The notes beneath the pieces are model-generated. The model had not been told where the DNA came from, searched no databases, and worked only from the letters and a program-made list of their open reading frames with translations. From positions 16,111 through 80,110 of the forward strand of contig NZ_JARVKW010000031.1 in NCBI RefSeq assembly GCF_029813775.1: a stretch of DNA of 64,000 bases, read 5' to 3'. A program made the translations under genes and the position numbers. Origin of the DNA: Streptomyces sp. DH24. Lineage in GTDB: Bacteria > Actinomycetota > Actinomycetes > Streptomycetales > Streptomycetaceae. The stretch's first letter is position 1; each line of letters begins with the position of its first letter. Of the stretch, positions 50,165 through 58,226 are shown one piece after another.

Positions 50165-50379
50165 GATCTCTGCTCCTCGGGTCCGGATCGCTGTAGCGGT
50201 CCCGATGCGGTCATCGGGTCCGCTATCACCATTCAACGCCGGAGCGCGTAGTGCATCCGGAAGCACGGGTGCCACGGGGGAGCGGACGGCTCCGATGCGT
50301 GGCGGGGAGGCCGTCGCGGGGCGAGTGACGGCGGTCAAAACCGTGCGATGGGCGAGGTCCGTGACCAGTCCTGGCGGGA

Positions 50380-50422
50380 GGAAGCCCCCGGACTCCGAAG
50401 GCTTCGGAGTCCGGGGGCTTCC
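50380..50422. terminator. Perfect 20-bp-stem hairpin
   Basis: Arms 50380-50399 and 50403-50422 are fully complementary around GGC (left arm begins GGAAGCCCCCGG). It lies just beyond the stop of the small secreted protein on the minus strand and is one of the strongest hairpins in the window. Confidence 0.85.
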
Positions 50423-50441
50423 CGGTGTCGGCCGCTCAGTG

Positions 50442-50744
50442 CTACAGAAGGCCATCCTGCGTCTGCTCCGCGCCGATCTCGGCGACGTTCGCGACGTGGC
50501 TCTTGTCGCCGTTGTTGCAGACCTGCTGGATCGTGGTCGTCTCCTGCACGTTGCCCAGGAGGGCGAGGTTGATCGGGAGGTTGATGAGGCCCTCCGAGTT
50601 GTTCGCCTCAGCCACCTGCACGCACGCCCTGACGTCGCCGTCCTCGCCCGAGCCGTTTTCGCCGGCAGAGGCAATGCCCGCCCCGGCCATGGTGAGGCTG
50701 CCGATCATTGCAGCCGCAAGGGCAGCCTTGGGAAGCTTGCGCAT
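50442..50744 (-). CDS. Small secreted protein with two cysteines (100 aa)
   Basis: A clear signal peptide (MRKLPKAALAAAMIGSLTMAGAGIASA) leaves a mature protein of about 73 residues that contains only two cysteines (RACVQVAEANN and QQVCNNGDK), consistent with one disulfide. The middle, INLPINLALLGNVQ, is hydrophobic and resembles beta-prone surface proteins in general but not chaplins or rodlins specifically. AAAAGGG precedes the ATG. An 8-bp inverted repeat lies in its leader (50773-50791) and a very strong terminator follows. Confidence 0.74.
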   Translation of the reverse strand: MRKLPKAALAAAMIGSLTMAGAGIASAGENGSGEDGDVRACVQVAEANNSEGLINLPINLALLGNVQETTTIQQVCNNGDKSHVANVAEIGAEQTQDGLL

Positions 50745-50772
50745 TACATACCCTTTTCGGTCTAGATGGCGT

Positions 50773-50791
50773 GTTTCGTCATCGACGAAAC
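50773..50791. promoter_or_regulatory. 8-bp inverted repeat in leader of small secreted protein
   Basis: GTTTCGTC-ATC-GACGAAAC lies 29-47 bp upstream of the 50744 start. It could be an operator or an mRNA hairpin. Confidence 0.45.
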
Positions 50792-50867
50792 GTTACGATC
50801 CATGACGCTATGTCGTGGTCGATCGATTTGCACTTCAACGCGCTAATCGCCCCGAAAAGTCATTGCT

Positions 50868-50902
50868 CCCGACGGGCGTCACCGCCCTTGACGCCCGTCG
50901 GG
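50868..50902. terminator. Perfect 14-bp-stem hairpin with no clear gene
   Basis: CCCGACGGGCGTCA pairs perfectly with 50889-50902 across a 7-nt loop. It is not directly downstream of any recognised gene, so it may end an unannotated transcript or be an RNA element. Confidence 0.5.
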
Positions 50903-51178
50903 CGGACGGCTCCGCGGCGATGGTGCCCAGTGGGCTCGGTTCGGTGTGAAGGTGCTGGTCACGGGCATGATGTGCGCGGCGGCCAAGGGCACCGGTCGCC
51001 CTTCTGTGTGCGAGCGGGACGAGTGGTGCGGGCGGTGACGCGTACGGGTGGTGGCGGCGTCGCCCAGTTGGGTTAGGGCCGGTCGGCGAAGGCGCCGAGC
51101 GGGCTGACGGCGTCCCGTCGTCGGCGCAACGCGCGGCGGGAGGAAGGCGCCGTTGCGGGCGACGTCCACCCACGCGCG

Positions 51179-51213
51179 AACGGCGCCCCGCAGGGTATCC
51201 GCGGGGCGCCGTT
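51179..51213. terminator. Terminator of GH64 gene
   Basis: AACGGCGCCCCGC pairs perfectly with 51201-51213 across a 9-nt loop, 33 bp after the glucanase stop on the minus strand. Confidence 0.8.
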
Positions 51214-51245
51214 GTGCTGTCCCGGTGTGGTGCCGCCGGGCCGGT

Positions 51246-52448
51246 CTAGAACGGAGTGAGCGTCAGCCGGAAGCCCGTGGGGGCCGTGTCCTGGATGTAC
51301 GAGGCGAAGTCGGCGACGTCGTCGAAGGCGAAGCCGTAGGCCCTGCCGTCCTCCGTGGCCGCGTGCACCGCCTTGGAGTAGTGGTTGGTGAGGTCGGTGC
51401 CGTAGAAGGTCGCGGCGTCGGTCGTCGGCTGCGCCGGGTGGCTGATCAGGGTGGTGCGGTTGAAGCCGGCGCCGAGCACGGCGGCCACGGGGCCGGTCGT
51501 GCCGTCGTTGGGCGCGGCCAGCTTGCCGTCGCAGAACAGCACGTCCCGGGTGGACGGCTTGTCGAAGCCCACCTGGGCGGGGCCGTCGAAGGTGAACCGG
51601 TCCGCGCGCACCCGCCCGGTGAAGGTCCCCGCGTTGGTGGTGACCGTGAGGTCCTTGCCGGTGTACGTGCTCCACACCTCGTCGATGTACGGCGCGAAGT
51701 AGTCGTCCGGGAACAGCCCGGCGTCCAGGCCGTGGCCGGGCGCGATGATGCGGGTGTCGTCGACCACCAGGCGCGAGAACTCCTCGACCTGCTTGACGGC
51801 GGCGAACGCGGCGTCCCGCCCGCCCTCGCGGATCGTGCCGGTCGTCTGGTCCTTGGAGCCGGTGAGCCGGATGGCGAGCGGCACGCTGAACATGTCGACC
51901 ATGGTCGTGTTGCAGAACATGCCGGCCGTGTTGTACGTGAACTCGGCGCAGTCGTGCAGCACGCCGTAGTTCGGGTCCGAGGTCACCCAGCCCGCCGGGT
52001 ACTGCAGCGCGGCGTTGCCGTTGCCGTCCGCGACGGCCTTGAACTTGAGCTTCGCGCCGAGCGCGACGTAGATCCGGCCCGACATGTACGGCAGGGACAG
52101 CCGGGTCTCGCCGCTGCCGGACAGGCTGAGCGCGTAGTCGGTGAAGCCGTCGGGGCCGTTGTCCGACAGGGAGATGGGCGCGAGGGTGCCCTCGGGAGTG
52201 ACCCGTACCTGCTTCCCGTCCTGGTTGCCCACGATGTAGACGTGGACGTTCGCGTTGTCGAAGGCACCGCTGTTGTTGACGATCGTCAGGGGGAGGGGGC
52301 CGGCGGCGGCCTTCGTGCCGGACTTCGGGGCGGGGTCCGCGAGGGCGTGGGGGGCGATCGCGGCGACGACGGGGGCGGCCACCGCCGCGCCACCGAGGGC
52401 GAAGAGGACTTTGCGACGGCCGACCGTGCGCTGGTGACGAGGAGTCAT
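51246..52448 (-). CDS. Secreted GH64 beta-1,3-glucanase
   Basis: A 400-residue exported glucanase of family GH64, which cuts beta-1,3-glucan to laminaripentaose-type oligosaccharides. The N-terminus carries a Tat-like or Sec signal (GRRKVLFALGGAAVAAPVVAAIAPHALA). The catalytic region shows LPLTIVNNSGAFDNANVHVYIVG, the DCAEFTYN segment (acidic residues near 180), MVDMFSVPLAIRLTG and FCNTTM. No separate carbohydrate-binding module is present, so it is a single-domain form. AGGAG lies 10 nt before ATG 52448. The GAGCGCTC operators upstream suggest LacI-type control by cellooligosaccharide- or glucan-like sugars. Confidence 0.85.
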   Translation of the reverse strand: MTPRHQRTVGRRKVLFALGGAAVAAPVVAAIAPHALADPAPKSGTKAAAGPLPLTIVNNSGAFDNANVHVYIVGNQDGKQVRVTPEGTLAPISLSDNGPDGFTDYALSLSGSGETRLSLPYMSGRIYVALGAKLKFKAVADGNGNAALQYPAGWVTSDPNYGVLHDCAEFTYNTAGMFCNTTMVDMFSVPLAIRLTGSKDQTTGTIREGGRDAAFAAVKQVEEFSRLVVDDTRIIAPGHGLDAGLFPDDYFAPYIDEVWSTYTGKDLTVTTNAGTFTGRVRADRFTFDGPAQVGFDKPSTRDVLFCDGKLAAPNDGTTGPVAAVLGAGFNRTTLISHPAQPTTDAATFYGTDLTNHYSKAVHAATEDGRAYGFAFDDVADFASYIQDTAPTGFRLTLTPF

Positions 52449-52513
52449 GTGGGGGGTCTCCTGGGGGGATCTACGACGCTGTGAAGCTGTTCCCGGGCAG
52501 CGCACGAGCCGAA

Positions 52514-52525
52514 GAGAGCGCTCTC
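52514..52525. promoter_or_regulatory. LacI/CebR-type operator GAGAGCGCTCTC
   Basis: A perfect 12-bp palindrome 66 bp upstream of the glucanase start. Its core GAGCGCTC is the core of the known CebR operator of Streptomyces (TGGGAGCGCTCCCA). Confidence 0.6.
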
Positions 52526-52650
52526 AGAAAGCGGGTGACGCCGCCACGGGGCCCCGATGCTACGCCCCGGCCCCGCCTCGGCCAACAGGCCGCAAGCCGA
52601 TGAAGTCCCTTTGGAGGACGGTCACTTGGGTCATTCCGAAGCAAACCGCC

Positions 52651-52700
52651 GAGCGCTTAACCGCCCATTAAGGCTCCTTTAAGTGACGCGGAGAGCGCTC
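52651..52700. promoter_or_regulatory. Secondary GAGCGCTY cores
   Basis: GAGCGCTT at 52651-52658 and GAGCGCTC at 52693-52700 (within GGAGAGCGCTCCAC) lie 135-185 bp above the first operator. They could allow looping by a LacI-type repressor. Confidence 0.4.
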
Positions 52701-52903
52701 CACGGAGGTCGCCGGTCCGGCGCCGGAAAACCGGTGGACCACCCGCCCGGAGGCCCGTACCGTTGGCCGCCACGCCCCGAGAGCGACGGAAGGAGGCAGC
52801 CGTGCGGTTCACCAGTCCCCGGCGCTCCCTCCCTGTTCACCCGGCGTGCCACGTCTGACCGACCGGGAGCGCTTCACGCAGCAGCACCCCGGAGGACTCC
52901 ACC

Positions 52904-53803
52904 ATGACCGACACGGTCATCCGCGCCCTCGACGCGAGCGACGCACACCTCTTCGACGCCATGCCCGACCCGCTGGGCACCGCCGAGGGGCACCGGCTCA
53001 CCCGGCACCGCCCCGACTGGAAGCGCGTCGCCCTGCGCGACGGCACGGTCGTCGCCCGCGGCGCCTGGTGGGGCGGGCCCGACGACACCGAGCCGGTCGT
53101 CCTGAACTGGTTCGACGTGGCCGAGGGAGAGGAGGAAGCGGGAGCCGAACTCCTGCGGACCGCCCCCTGGCAGGCCGAGATCGAACTCAACCTCCCCGAG
53201 GACTGGCGCACCGACCCCACGCTGCGCGCCGCGGCCGGGACACGCGTCAACGCCGCCCACGCGGCGGGCTACGAACTCCTCGTCGAGCGCTACATCTACC
53301 GCTGGACCCCCGAGTGCGGGCTGCCCGGTCGGCCCGGGCGCCTGGTGTTCGGACCGGAGCCGGACGACGCGGTGTTCCTCGACGCGCTGCGCCGCATCCA
53401 CTCCGTCACCCTGGACGCCCACGCCCAGCGGGCCATTGCCGAGGGCGGAATCGACCTGGCGGCCCAGGAGGAACTCGACTTCTTCCACTGGTGCCCCTCA
53501 CCGCGCGAGTGGTGGCAGATCGCCCGCACCCCGGACGGTGAGCCGGTCGGCATCCACATCCCGGCGCACAACCCCTCCGGCCCGTGCGTCGGCTTCATCG
53601 GCGTCCTGCCGGAACACCGCGGCCACGGCTATGCCTACGACCTGCTGGCCGAGTGCACGCACTTCCTGGCCGAGCGGGGCGCGCGGTTCGTCGCCGCCGG
53701 CACGGACCGGGGCAACTTCCCCATGGCCGCGAACTTCGCCAAGGCCGGCTACCCGGTGGTCAAGGAACGCCTCAACTTCCATGTGAAGCGGCCGGCCCGG
53801 TAA
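52904..53803 (+). CDS. GNAT-family N-acetyltransferase
   Basis: A 299-residue protein with a GNAT domain mainly in the C-terminal half: SGPCVGFIGVLPEHRGHGYAYDLLAECTHFL contains the acetyl-CoA-binding motif (Q/R-x-x-G-x-G/A as RGHGYA), and GTDRGNFPMAANFAKAGYPVVKERL follows. The N-terminal half (VIRALDASDAHLFDAMPDP) may be a degenerate GNAT-like domain. The acceptor is unknown. GGAGG lies 9 nt before ATG 52904. A perfect hairpin terminates it at 53820. Confidence 0.84.
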   Translation: MTDTVIRALDASDAHLFDAMPDPLGTAEGHRLTRHRPDWKRVALRDGTVVARGAWWGGPDDTEPVVLNWFDVAEGEEEAGAELLRTAPWQAEIELNLPEDWRTDPTLRAAAGTRVNAAHAAGYELLVERYIYRWTPECGLPGRPGRLVFGPEPDDAVFLDALRRIHSVTLDAHAQRAIAEGGIDLAAQEELDFFHWCPSPREWWQIARTPDGEPVGIHIPAHNPSGPCVGFIGVLPEHRGHGYAYDLLAECTHFLAERGARFVAAGTDRGNFPMAANFAKAGYPVVKERLNFHVKRPAR

Positions 53804-53819
53804 CCCGCGACACGAGAGC

Positions 53820-53846
53820 GGCGGCCCGGACCCGGTCCGGGCCGCC
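53820..53846. terminator. Terminator of acetyltransferase gene
   Basis: A perfect 13-bp inverted repeat (GGCGGCCCGGACC and complement) around a single C, directly after the gene. Confidence 0.75.
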
Positions 53847-53928
53847 TGTCAGTGGGCGGTGCGATGCTGGCCCGAGCAGCGGACACCGGAGCGCGCACAG
53901 TGATCCGGCGCGGACGACGGAGGTACGG

Positions 53929-54267
53929 ATGGGGTTCGAGGGCGACGTCTGGCAGGTGCGCTGCGGCACCGAATCGGTCGGGGAGATCCTGATCGAGGAG
54001 GCCGACTTCCCGTGGCTGTCGGGCCGCTTCGTCCCCGGCCCCGCCTACGACGGCGTGCGGGAGCTGTTCGCCCGCGAACTCGCCCTGACGGAACGGGACG
54101 ACGACGACCACTGGACGGAGTGGGAGGCGGCCTACGACGAGATCAGACGCCGGGTCACGCTCTCCTCACCGGACGGCCCGGTCCCCGAGTTCCTGCTGCA
54201 CATCGACGGGGACCAGGCGTGGTTCCGCTGGAGCGACGTGCCCCACGACGCGCCGGACACCGCCTAG
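53929..54267 (+). CDS. Small hypothetical protein (112 aa)
   Basis: A 112-residue acidic protein starting at an ATG with GGAGG 6 nt upstream. FEGDVWQVRCGTESVGEILIEEADFPWLSGRFVPGPAYDGVRELFARELAL and FLLHIDGDQAWFRWSD suggest a small beta-rich fold. I do not recognise the family from sequence alone. It stands in an independent unit, convergent with the oxidoreductase gene 152 bp away. Confidence 0.73.
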   Translation: MGFEGDVWQVRCGTESVGEILIEEADFPWLSGRFVPGPAYDGVRELFARELALTERDDDDHWTEWEAAYDEIRRRVTLSSPDGPVPEFLLHIDGDQAWFRWSDVPHDAPDTA

Positions 54268-54419
54268 AGACGACCCGGCGTCCGCCACGGACAGAGACCG
54301 CCGCCCACCTCGGACGACGCCCCCGCACCCCCGACGTACCCCTCGTCCTTCGCCCAGCGATGGGCACGGACCCCGAGCACTTCGCCGTGGCTACGCCGCC
54401 GGCGCGTTCGGCCGCGTCT

Positions 54420-55325
54420 TCACGGCCGGGCCGCAGCGCCCTGCCCGGCGCTTCCGTCCAGCAGGGCCGCCGCCTGGGTGAGCAGTTCCGTGACCCGCAG
54501 GGCGAACACCGCGTCGCACGGGTGGGGGGTGTCCGTCCGGGCGGCGGCGAGCAGGGCGTCCGCCGCCCGGACCAGCGCCGGGACCGGGCCTTCCGTGCTC
54601 TGCGGCATCAGCTGCACGCCGGCCTCGCCGCGCAGTTCCACCGTCGCACCGGCCGCGGCGGGCGGGGCCGTGAGGCTCAGGGTCACCGTGCTCGACGCGC
54701 CGTCGGCGTGCTCCAGGACGAGGTGGACCGTGTCGCCGGGGCCGGGCGCGGCGGCGGCCACGCGGCGTACGTCGCCGAGCGCCGGCAGCAGCACCGACAG
54801 GGCGTGCGGGCCGACGTCCCACAGCGCGCCCATCTCCCGCCGCCACGGCGTCGCGAACGGGCTGTCGCCGGTGAAGACCGCGCCGAGCCACTCCGCCCGC
54901 GCCGTGAACCAGCCCCCGCGCCCGGCCTGTTCGGCGATCCACGCCTCGGGCTCCGGCTGGAAACGCGTCGTGAAGAAGACCACCGAGGCGACCCCCGCCT
55001 CCCGGACCGCGTCGACCACGGCCCGCCCCTGCGGCACCGTCAGGGCGAGCGGCTTGTCGAGCAGCAGATGGCACCCGGCACGCGCCGCCCGCACCGCGAG
55101 CTCCGCCTGAACGTCCGGGGGCAGCGCCACGGCGACGGCGTCCACGTCGGCCAGCAGCGCGTCCACGTCCTCGTACGCGCGCGTGCCGTGCGCGTCGGCG
55201 ACCTCCTTCGCCGCGGCGGGGCGCCGTCCCCACACGCCGGCGAAGTCCAGCCCTTCGTGCGTGCTCAGGGCGGGCGCGTGAGCGATCCGGGCCCAGGGGC
55301 CGGTGCCGAGCAGTCCGATGCGCAT
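54420..55325 (-). CDS. Gfo/Idh/MocA-family oxidoreductase
   Basis: A 301-residue dehydrogenase with Rossmann motif RIGLLGTGPWARIAHAPALS and the family CHLLLDKPLALTVPQGRAV segment (DKP variant of EKP). It probably oxidises or reduces a sugar or a small alcohol with NAD(P). It lies 79 bp downstream of the LacI-type regulator on the same strand and close to the arabinofuranosidase locus, so a role in that sugar pathway is plausible, but not certain. AAGG precedes ATG 55325. Confidence 0.85.
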   Translation of the reverse strand: MRIGLLGTGPWARIAHAPALSTHEGLDFAGVWGRRPAAAKEVADAHGTRAYEDVDALLADVDAVAVALPPDVQAELAVRAARAGCHLLLDKPLALTVPQGRAVVDAVREAGVASVVFFTTRFQPEPEAWIAEQAGRGGWFTARAEWLGAVFTGDSPFATPWRREMGALWDVGPHALSVLLPALGDVRRVAAAAPGPGDTVHLVLEHADGASSTVTLSLTAPPAAAGATVELRGEAGVQLMPQSTEGPVPALVRAADALLAAARTDTPHPCDAVFALRVTELLTQAAALLDGSAGQGAAARP

Positions 55326-55404
55326 GTCGTCGCCTTTCCGGGGGGAAATCGGTGCCACGGCCGTGCCGGGGCGGAAGTCCACGCCGATCGTAAAGGGCCG
55401 GGCG

Positions 55405-56430
55405 TCACGCCACGCCCGTGCTCTCCCGCACGATCAGCCGGTAGTCCGCCGCCACCTCCCGGGCGTCCGGCAGACGGCGGCCCTTGCGGCGGGGGCCGTT
55501 TATCTGGGCGTCGAGCATGTCGACGGCCACCCGGGCGATCTGCGCCTTGTCGGGGGAGACCGTGGTGAGCGTGGGCGTGCTGTAGCGGCCGTCCTCGATG
55601 TCGTCGAAGCCCGCCACGGCCACGTCCTGCGGTACCCGCAGCCCGGACGACAGGGCGGTGCGCAGCGCGCCGAGCGCCAGCAGGTCGTTGCAGCAGAACA
55701 CGGCCTGCGGCGGCTCGGGCAGGTCGAGCAACTCCCGCATCAGCCGGGCACCGTCGGCACGGTGGTAGGAGGCCGTCGCCGGGGCCAGACGCTCGTCGTA
55801 GGCGAGGCCCGCCGTGCGCAGCGCCTCGCGGTAGCCGGCGAGCCGCAGGTGGGCGGTGTTCGCGCTGGGGTTCTCCTGGCGGCCGATGGCGGCGATGCGG
55901 GTGTGCCCGAGCGCGATCAGGTGCTCGGTGACCTCGCGGGCGGCGCGCTGGTTGTCGATGGCGACGTGATGGGTCGGCCCGTCCAGCACCCGCTCGCCCA
56001 GGAGCACCAGCGCGGTCGTGTCCGTGCGGGCCGACAGTTCCTCGCGGCCCACCGCGATGGGGCTGAAGATCAGCCCGTCGATGCGCTGCTCGCGCACCCC
56101 GTCCAGGACTTCCCGCTCGCGGTCCGGCAGCCCGTCGGTCTGCTCGATGAGCACGGTCCAGCCCCGCTCGGACGCCGCCTCGATCACGAACCGGGTCAGC
56201 TCGGCGAAGTAGGGGGCGTCCAGCTCGGGCAGCGCCAGGGCGATCACGCCCGTGCGGCCCTGGCGCAGGTTGCGGGCCGACAGGTTGGGCCGGTAGTCCA
56301 GCTCCGCCAGGGCCCGCTCCACCTTCTCGCGCGTCGTCGGCGAGACGTACGTATAGCCGTTGACAACGTTGGACACCGTCTTCACGGACACCCCGGCCAG
56401 CGCCGCGACGTCCTTCAGACTCGCCCCCAC
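55405..56430 (-). CDS. LacI-family transcriptional repressor
   Basis: A 341-residue repressor. The DNA-binding helix-turn-helix and hinge helix are VGASLKDVAALAGVSVKTVSNVVNGYTYVSPTTREKVERALAELDYRPNLSARNLRQGR. The periplasmic-binding-like ligand domain contains LLGERVLDGPTHHVAIDNQRAA and VAVAGFDDIEDGRYSTPTLTTV. GTG 56430 is chosen because GGAGGTGATC sits just before it; an in-frame start at 56484 adds only non-homologous sequence. It is divergent from the arabinofuranosidase gene and probably represses that operon through the operators at 56535-56594. Confidence 0.9.
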   Translation of the reverse strand: MGASLKDVAALAGVSVKTVSNVVNGYTYVSPTTREKVERALAELDYRPNLSARNLRQGRTGVIALALPELDAPYFAELTRFVIEAASERGWTVLIEQTDGLPDREREVLDGVREQRIDGLIFSPIAVGREELSARTDTTALVLLGERVLDGPTHHVAIDNQRAAREVTEHLIALGHTRIAAIGRQENPSANTAHLRLAGYREALRTAGLAYDERLAPATASYHRADGARLMRELLDLPEPPQAVFCCNDLLALGALRTALSSGLRVPQDVAVAGFDDIEDGRYSTPTLTTVSPDKAQIARVAVDMLDAQINGPRRKGRRLPDAREVAADYRLIVRESTGVA

Positions 56431-56534
56431 CTGATCACCTCCACCGCACCCGCGGGGGTGCTCCCTGCCCGCGACACGTCTCACCGTCGCACACGGGACG
56501 TCCGCAACGTGCGCCGCCCCTGGTCCGAGGGGTG

Positions 56535-56549
56535 TCGAAACTTTTTCGA
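56535..56549. promoter_or_regulatory. Palindrome TCGAAA-CTT-TTTCGA
   Basis: Perfect 6-bp arms between the divergent repressor and arabinofuranosidase genes. It resembles the CGAAACTTTCG-type elements known in front of Streptomyces xylan genes but has a 3-bp centre instead of 1. Confidence 0.5.
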
Positions 56550-56580
56550 GGGATCATTGCCGCAGGTATTTACCACGCTG

Positions 56581-56598
56581 TTTCAACGATGTAATCGT
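56581..56598. promoter_or_regulatory. LacI-type half-palindromic operator
   Basis: TTTCAACGATGTAA (56581-56594) has the central CG and partial dyad typical of LacI operators, and ACGAT-GTA-ATCGT (56586-56598) overlaps it. Location 70-85 bp upstream of the arabinofuranosidase start fits a promoter-overlapping operator. Confidence 0.5.
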
Positions 56599-56666
56599 AC
56601 TCCTGCCGCGCCCGGTTCTCGAGACCGCGCGGCTGCCCGTCGCACCAGATCAGGGAGTCACGCTTC

Positions 56667-58172
56667 ATGACCACCGCCCGCCTCACCGTGGACCCGGCCT
56701 TCCGCGTAGGGTCCGTCGACCGACGACTGTTCGGCTCGTTCGTCGAGCACATGGGCAGGTGCGTCTACACCGGGATCTACGAACCGGACCACCCCGCCGC
56801 CGACGAGGACGGCTTCCGCACCGACGTGCTGGACCTGGTGCGCGAGCTCGGCGTCACCACGGTGCGCTACCCCGGCGGCAACTTCGTCTCCAACCACCGC
56901 TGGGAGGACGGCGTCGGCCCCCGCGAGGAGCGCCCGCGCCGCCTCGACCTGGCCTGGCGCAGCATCGAGTCCAACGCCTTCGGGCTCAACGAGTTCATGG
57001 CCTGGGCCGCCAAGGCGGGCGTCGAGCCGATGATGGCCCTCAACCTCGGCACCCGCGGCACCGCCGAGGCCCTCGACCTGCTGGAGTACACCAACTACCC
57101 GTCCGGCACGACCCTTTCGGACCTGCGCCGTTCGCACGGCGTGGAGCAGCCGCACGACGTGCGCATGTGGTGCCTGGGCAACGAACTCGACGGGCCCTGG
57201 CAGATGGGGCACAAGACGGCCCACGAGTACGGCCGGGTCGCCGCCGAGACCGCCCGCGCCATGAAGCGCTTCGACCCCTCGCTGGAACTGGTCGCGTGCG
57301 GCAGCTCCAATGCGTACATCGACACCTTCGCCTCCTGGGAGGCGACCGTGCTGGAGCACACCTACGAGTTCGTCGACTACGTGTCCCTGCACGCCTACTA
57401 CGACCCGGCCGGCGGCGACGTCGACTCCTTCCTGGCCAGCGGCGCCGAGATGGACCGGATGATCTCCGCGATCACCGCCACCGCCGACCACGTCGGCGCC
57501 AAGGTGCGCAGCGACAAGAAGGTCAAGCTGTCGTTCGACGAGTGGAACGTCTGGCGCCAGAGCCGCTTCGGCGGCGAGGCCTCCCTGGACTGGCGCCCGG
57601 CCCCCGAACTCATCGAGGACGTCTACGACGTCACCGACGCCGTCGTCGTCGGCAGTCTCCTCGTCACGCTGCTGCGGCACGCCGACCGGGTGGGCGCGGC
57701 CTGCCAGGCGCAGCTCGCCAACGTGATCGGGCCCGTCATGACCCGCCCGCAGGGACCGGCCTGGCGCCAGACGATCTTCCACCCGTTCGCGCAGACGGCA
57801 CGGTACGCGCGCGGCACCGTGCTGCGGGTCGAGCCGGACTCGCCGGTGGTCGACACCGCCAAGTACGGCGAGGTGCCCGCGCTGTGGGCGACCGCCACCC
57901 ACGACGAGGAGACCGGCGACGTCGTGCTGTTCGCCGTCAACCGGGGCCGCACCGAGCCGCTGCGGCTCGCCGCCGACGTGCGGGCCTTCCCGGGCGCCCG
58001 GGTCGTGGAGCACCTGGTGCTGCACGACGAGGACACCACCGCCGTCAACACCGCCGAGCAGCCCGACCGGGTCCGGCCCCGCCAGGTGGACGGGACCAAG
58101 CCCGACGACGGCACACTCACCGTCGAACTGCCGCCCGTGTCCTGGACCATGATCCGCCTCACCACCCGCTGA
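56667..58172 (+). CDS. abfA: GH51 alpha-L-arabinofuranosidase
   Basis: A 501-residue intracellular enzyme releasing terminal L-arabinofuranose from arabino-oligosaccharides. It is the first gene of the operon with a binding protein and two permeases. The acid/base Glu173 (WCLGNELDG) and nucleophile Glu292 (SFDEWNVW) are intact, as is RYPGGNFVSNHRWEDGVGP. There is no signal peptide, so oligosaccharides must be imported first. The ATG is preceded by a weak GGGAG. Divergent LacI gene and operators indicate substrate-induced expression. Confidence 0.93.
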   Translation: MTTARLTVDPAFRVGSVDRRLFGSFVEHMGRCVYTGIYEPDHPAADEDGFRTDVLDLVRELGVTTVRYPGGNFVSNHRWEDGVGPREERPRRLDLAWRSIESNAFGLNEFMAWAAKAGVEPMMALNLGTRGTAEALDLLEYTNYPSGTTLSDLRRSHGVEQPHDVRMWCLGNELDGPWQMGHKTAHEYGRVAAETARAMKRFDPSLELVACGSSNAYIDTFASWEATVLEHTYEFVDYVSLHAYYDPAGGDVDSFLASGAEMDRMISAITATADHVGAKVRSDKKVKLSFDEWNVWRQSRFGGEASLDWRPAPELIEDVYDVTDAVVVGSLLVTLLRHADRVGAACQAQLANVIGPVMTRPQGPAWRQTIFHPFAQTARYARGTVLRVEPDSPVVDTAKYGEVPALWATATHDEETGDVVLFAVNRGRTEPLRLAADVRAFPGARVVEHLVLHDEDTTAVNTAEQPDRVRPRQVDGTKPDDGTLTVELPPVSWTMIRLTTR

Positions 58173-58226
58173 CCCGAACCCACCGCACCCGGGCCCGGCC
58201 ACGGGCCCACTCCCGAGGAGCACAAC

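Larger units (their letters stand above)
50745..51245. other. 501-bp intergenic region with several hairpins
   Basis: AT-rich on the left (50745-50860), then GC-rich. It contains the inverted repeats at 50773, 50868 and 51179. The few open frames have poor codon bias and run across these hairpins, so no gene is called. Confidence 0.55.
52449..52903. other. 455-bp intergenic region with LacI-type operator cores
   Basis: It divides the divergent GH64 and acetyltransferase genes. It holds three GAGCGCTY cores and an AT-rich patch (52619-52686). No credible gene was found; the acetyltransferase ribosome site (GGAGG) is at the right end. Confidence 0.6.

Noticed and set aside
50442..50744. Chaplin or rodlin
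   Set aside because: It lacks the chaplin GNxxCGN-type core and rodlin repeats; only signal peptide, size and two cysteines are similar.
50708..51076. 122-residue open frame on + strand
   Set aside because: It starts inside the secreted protein gene, runs through a perfect hairpin and has poor third-position bias.
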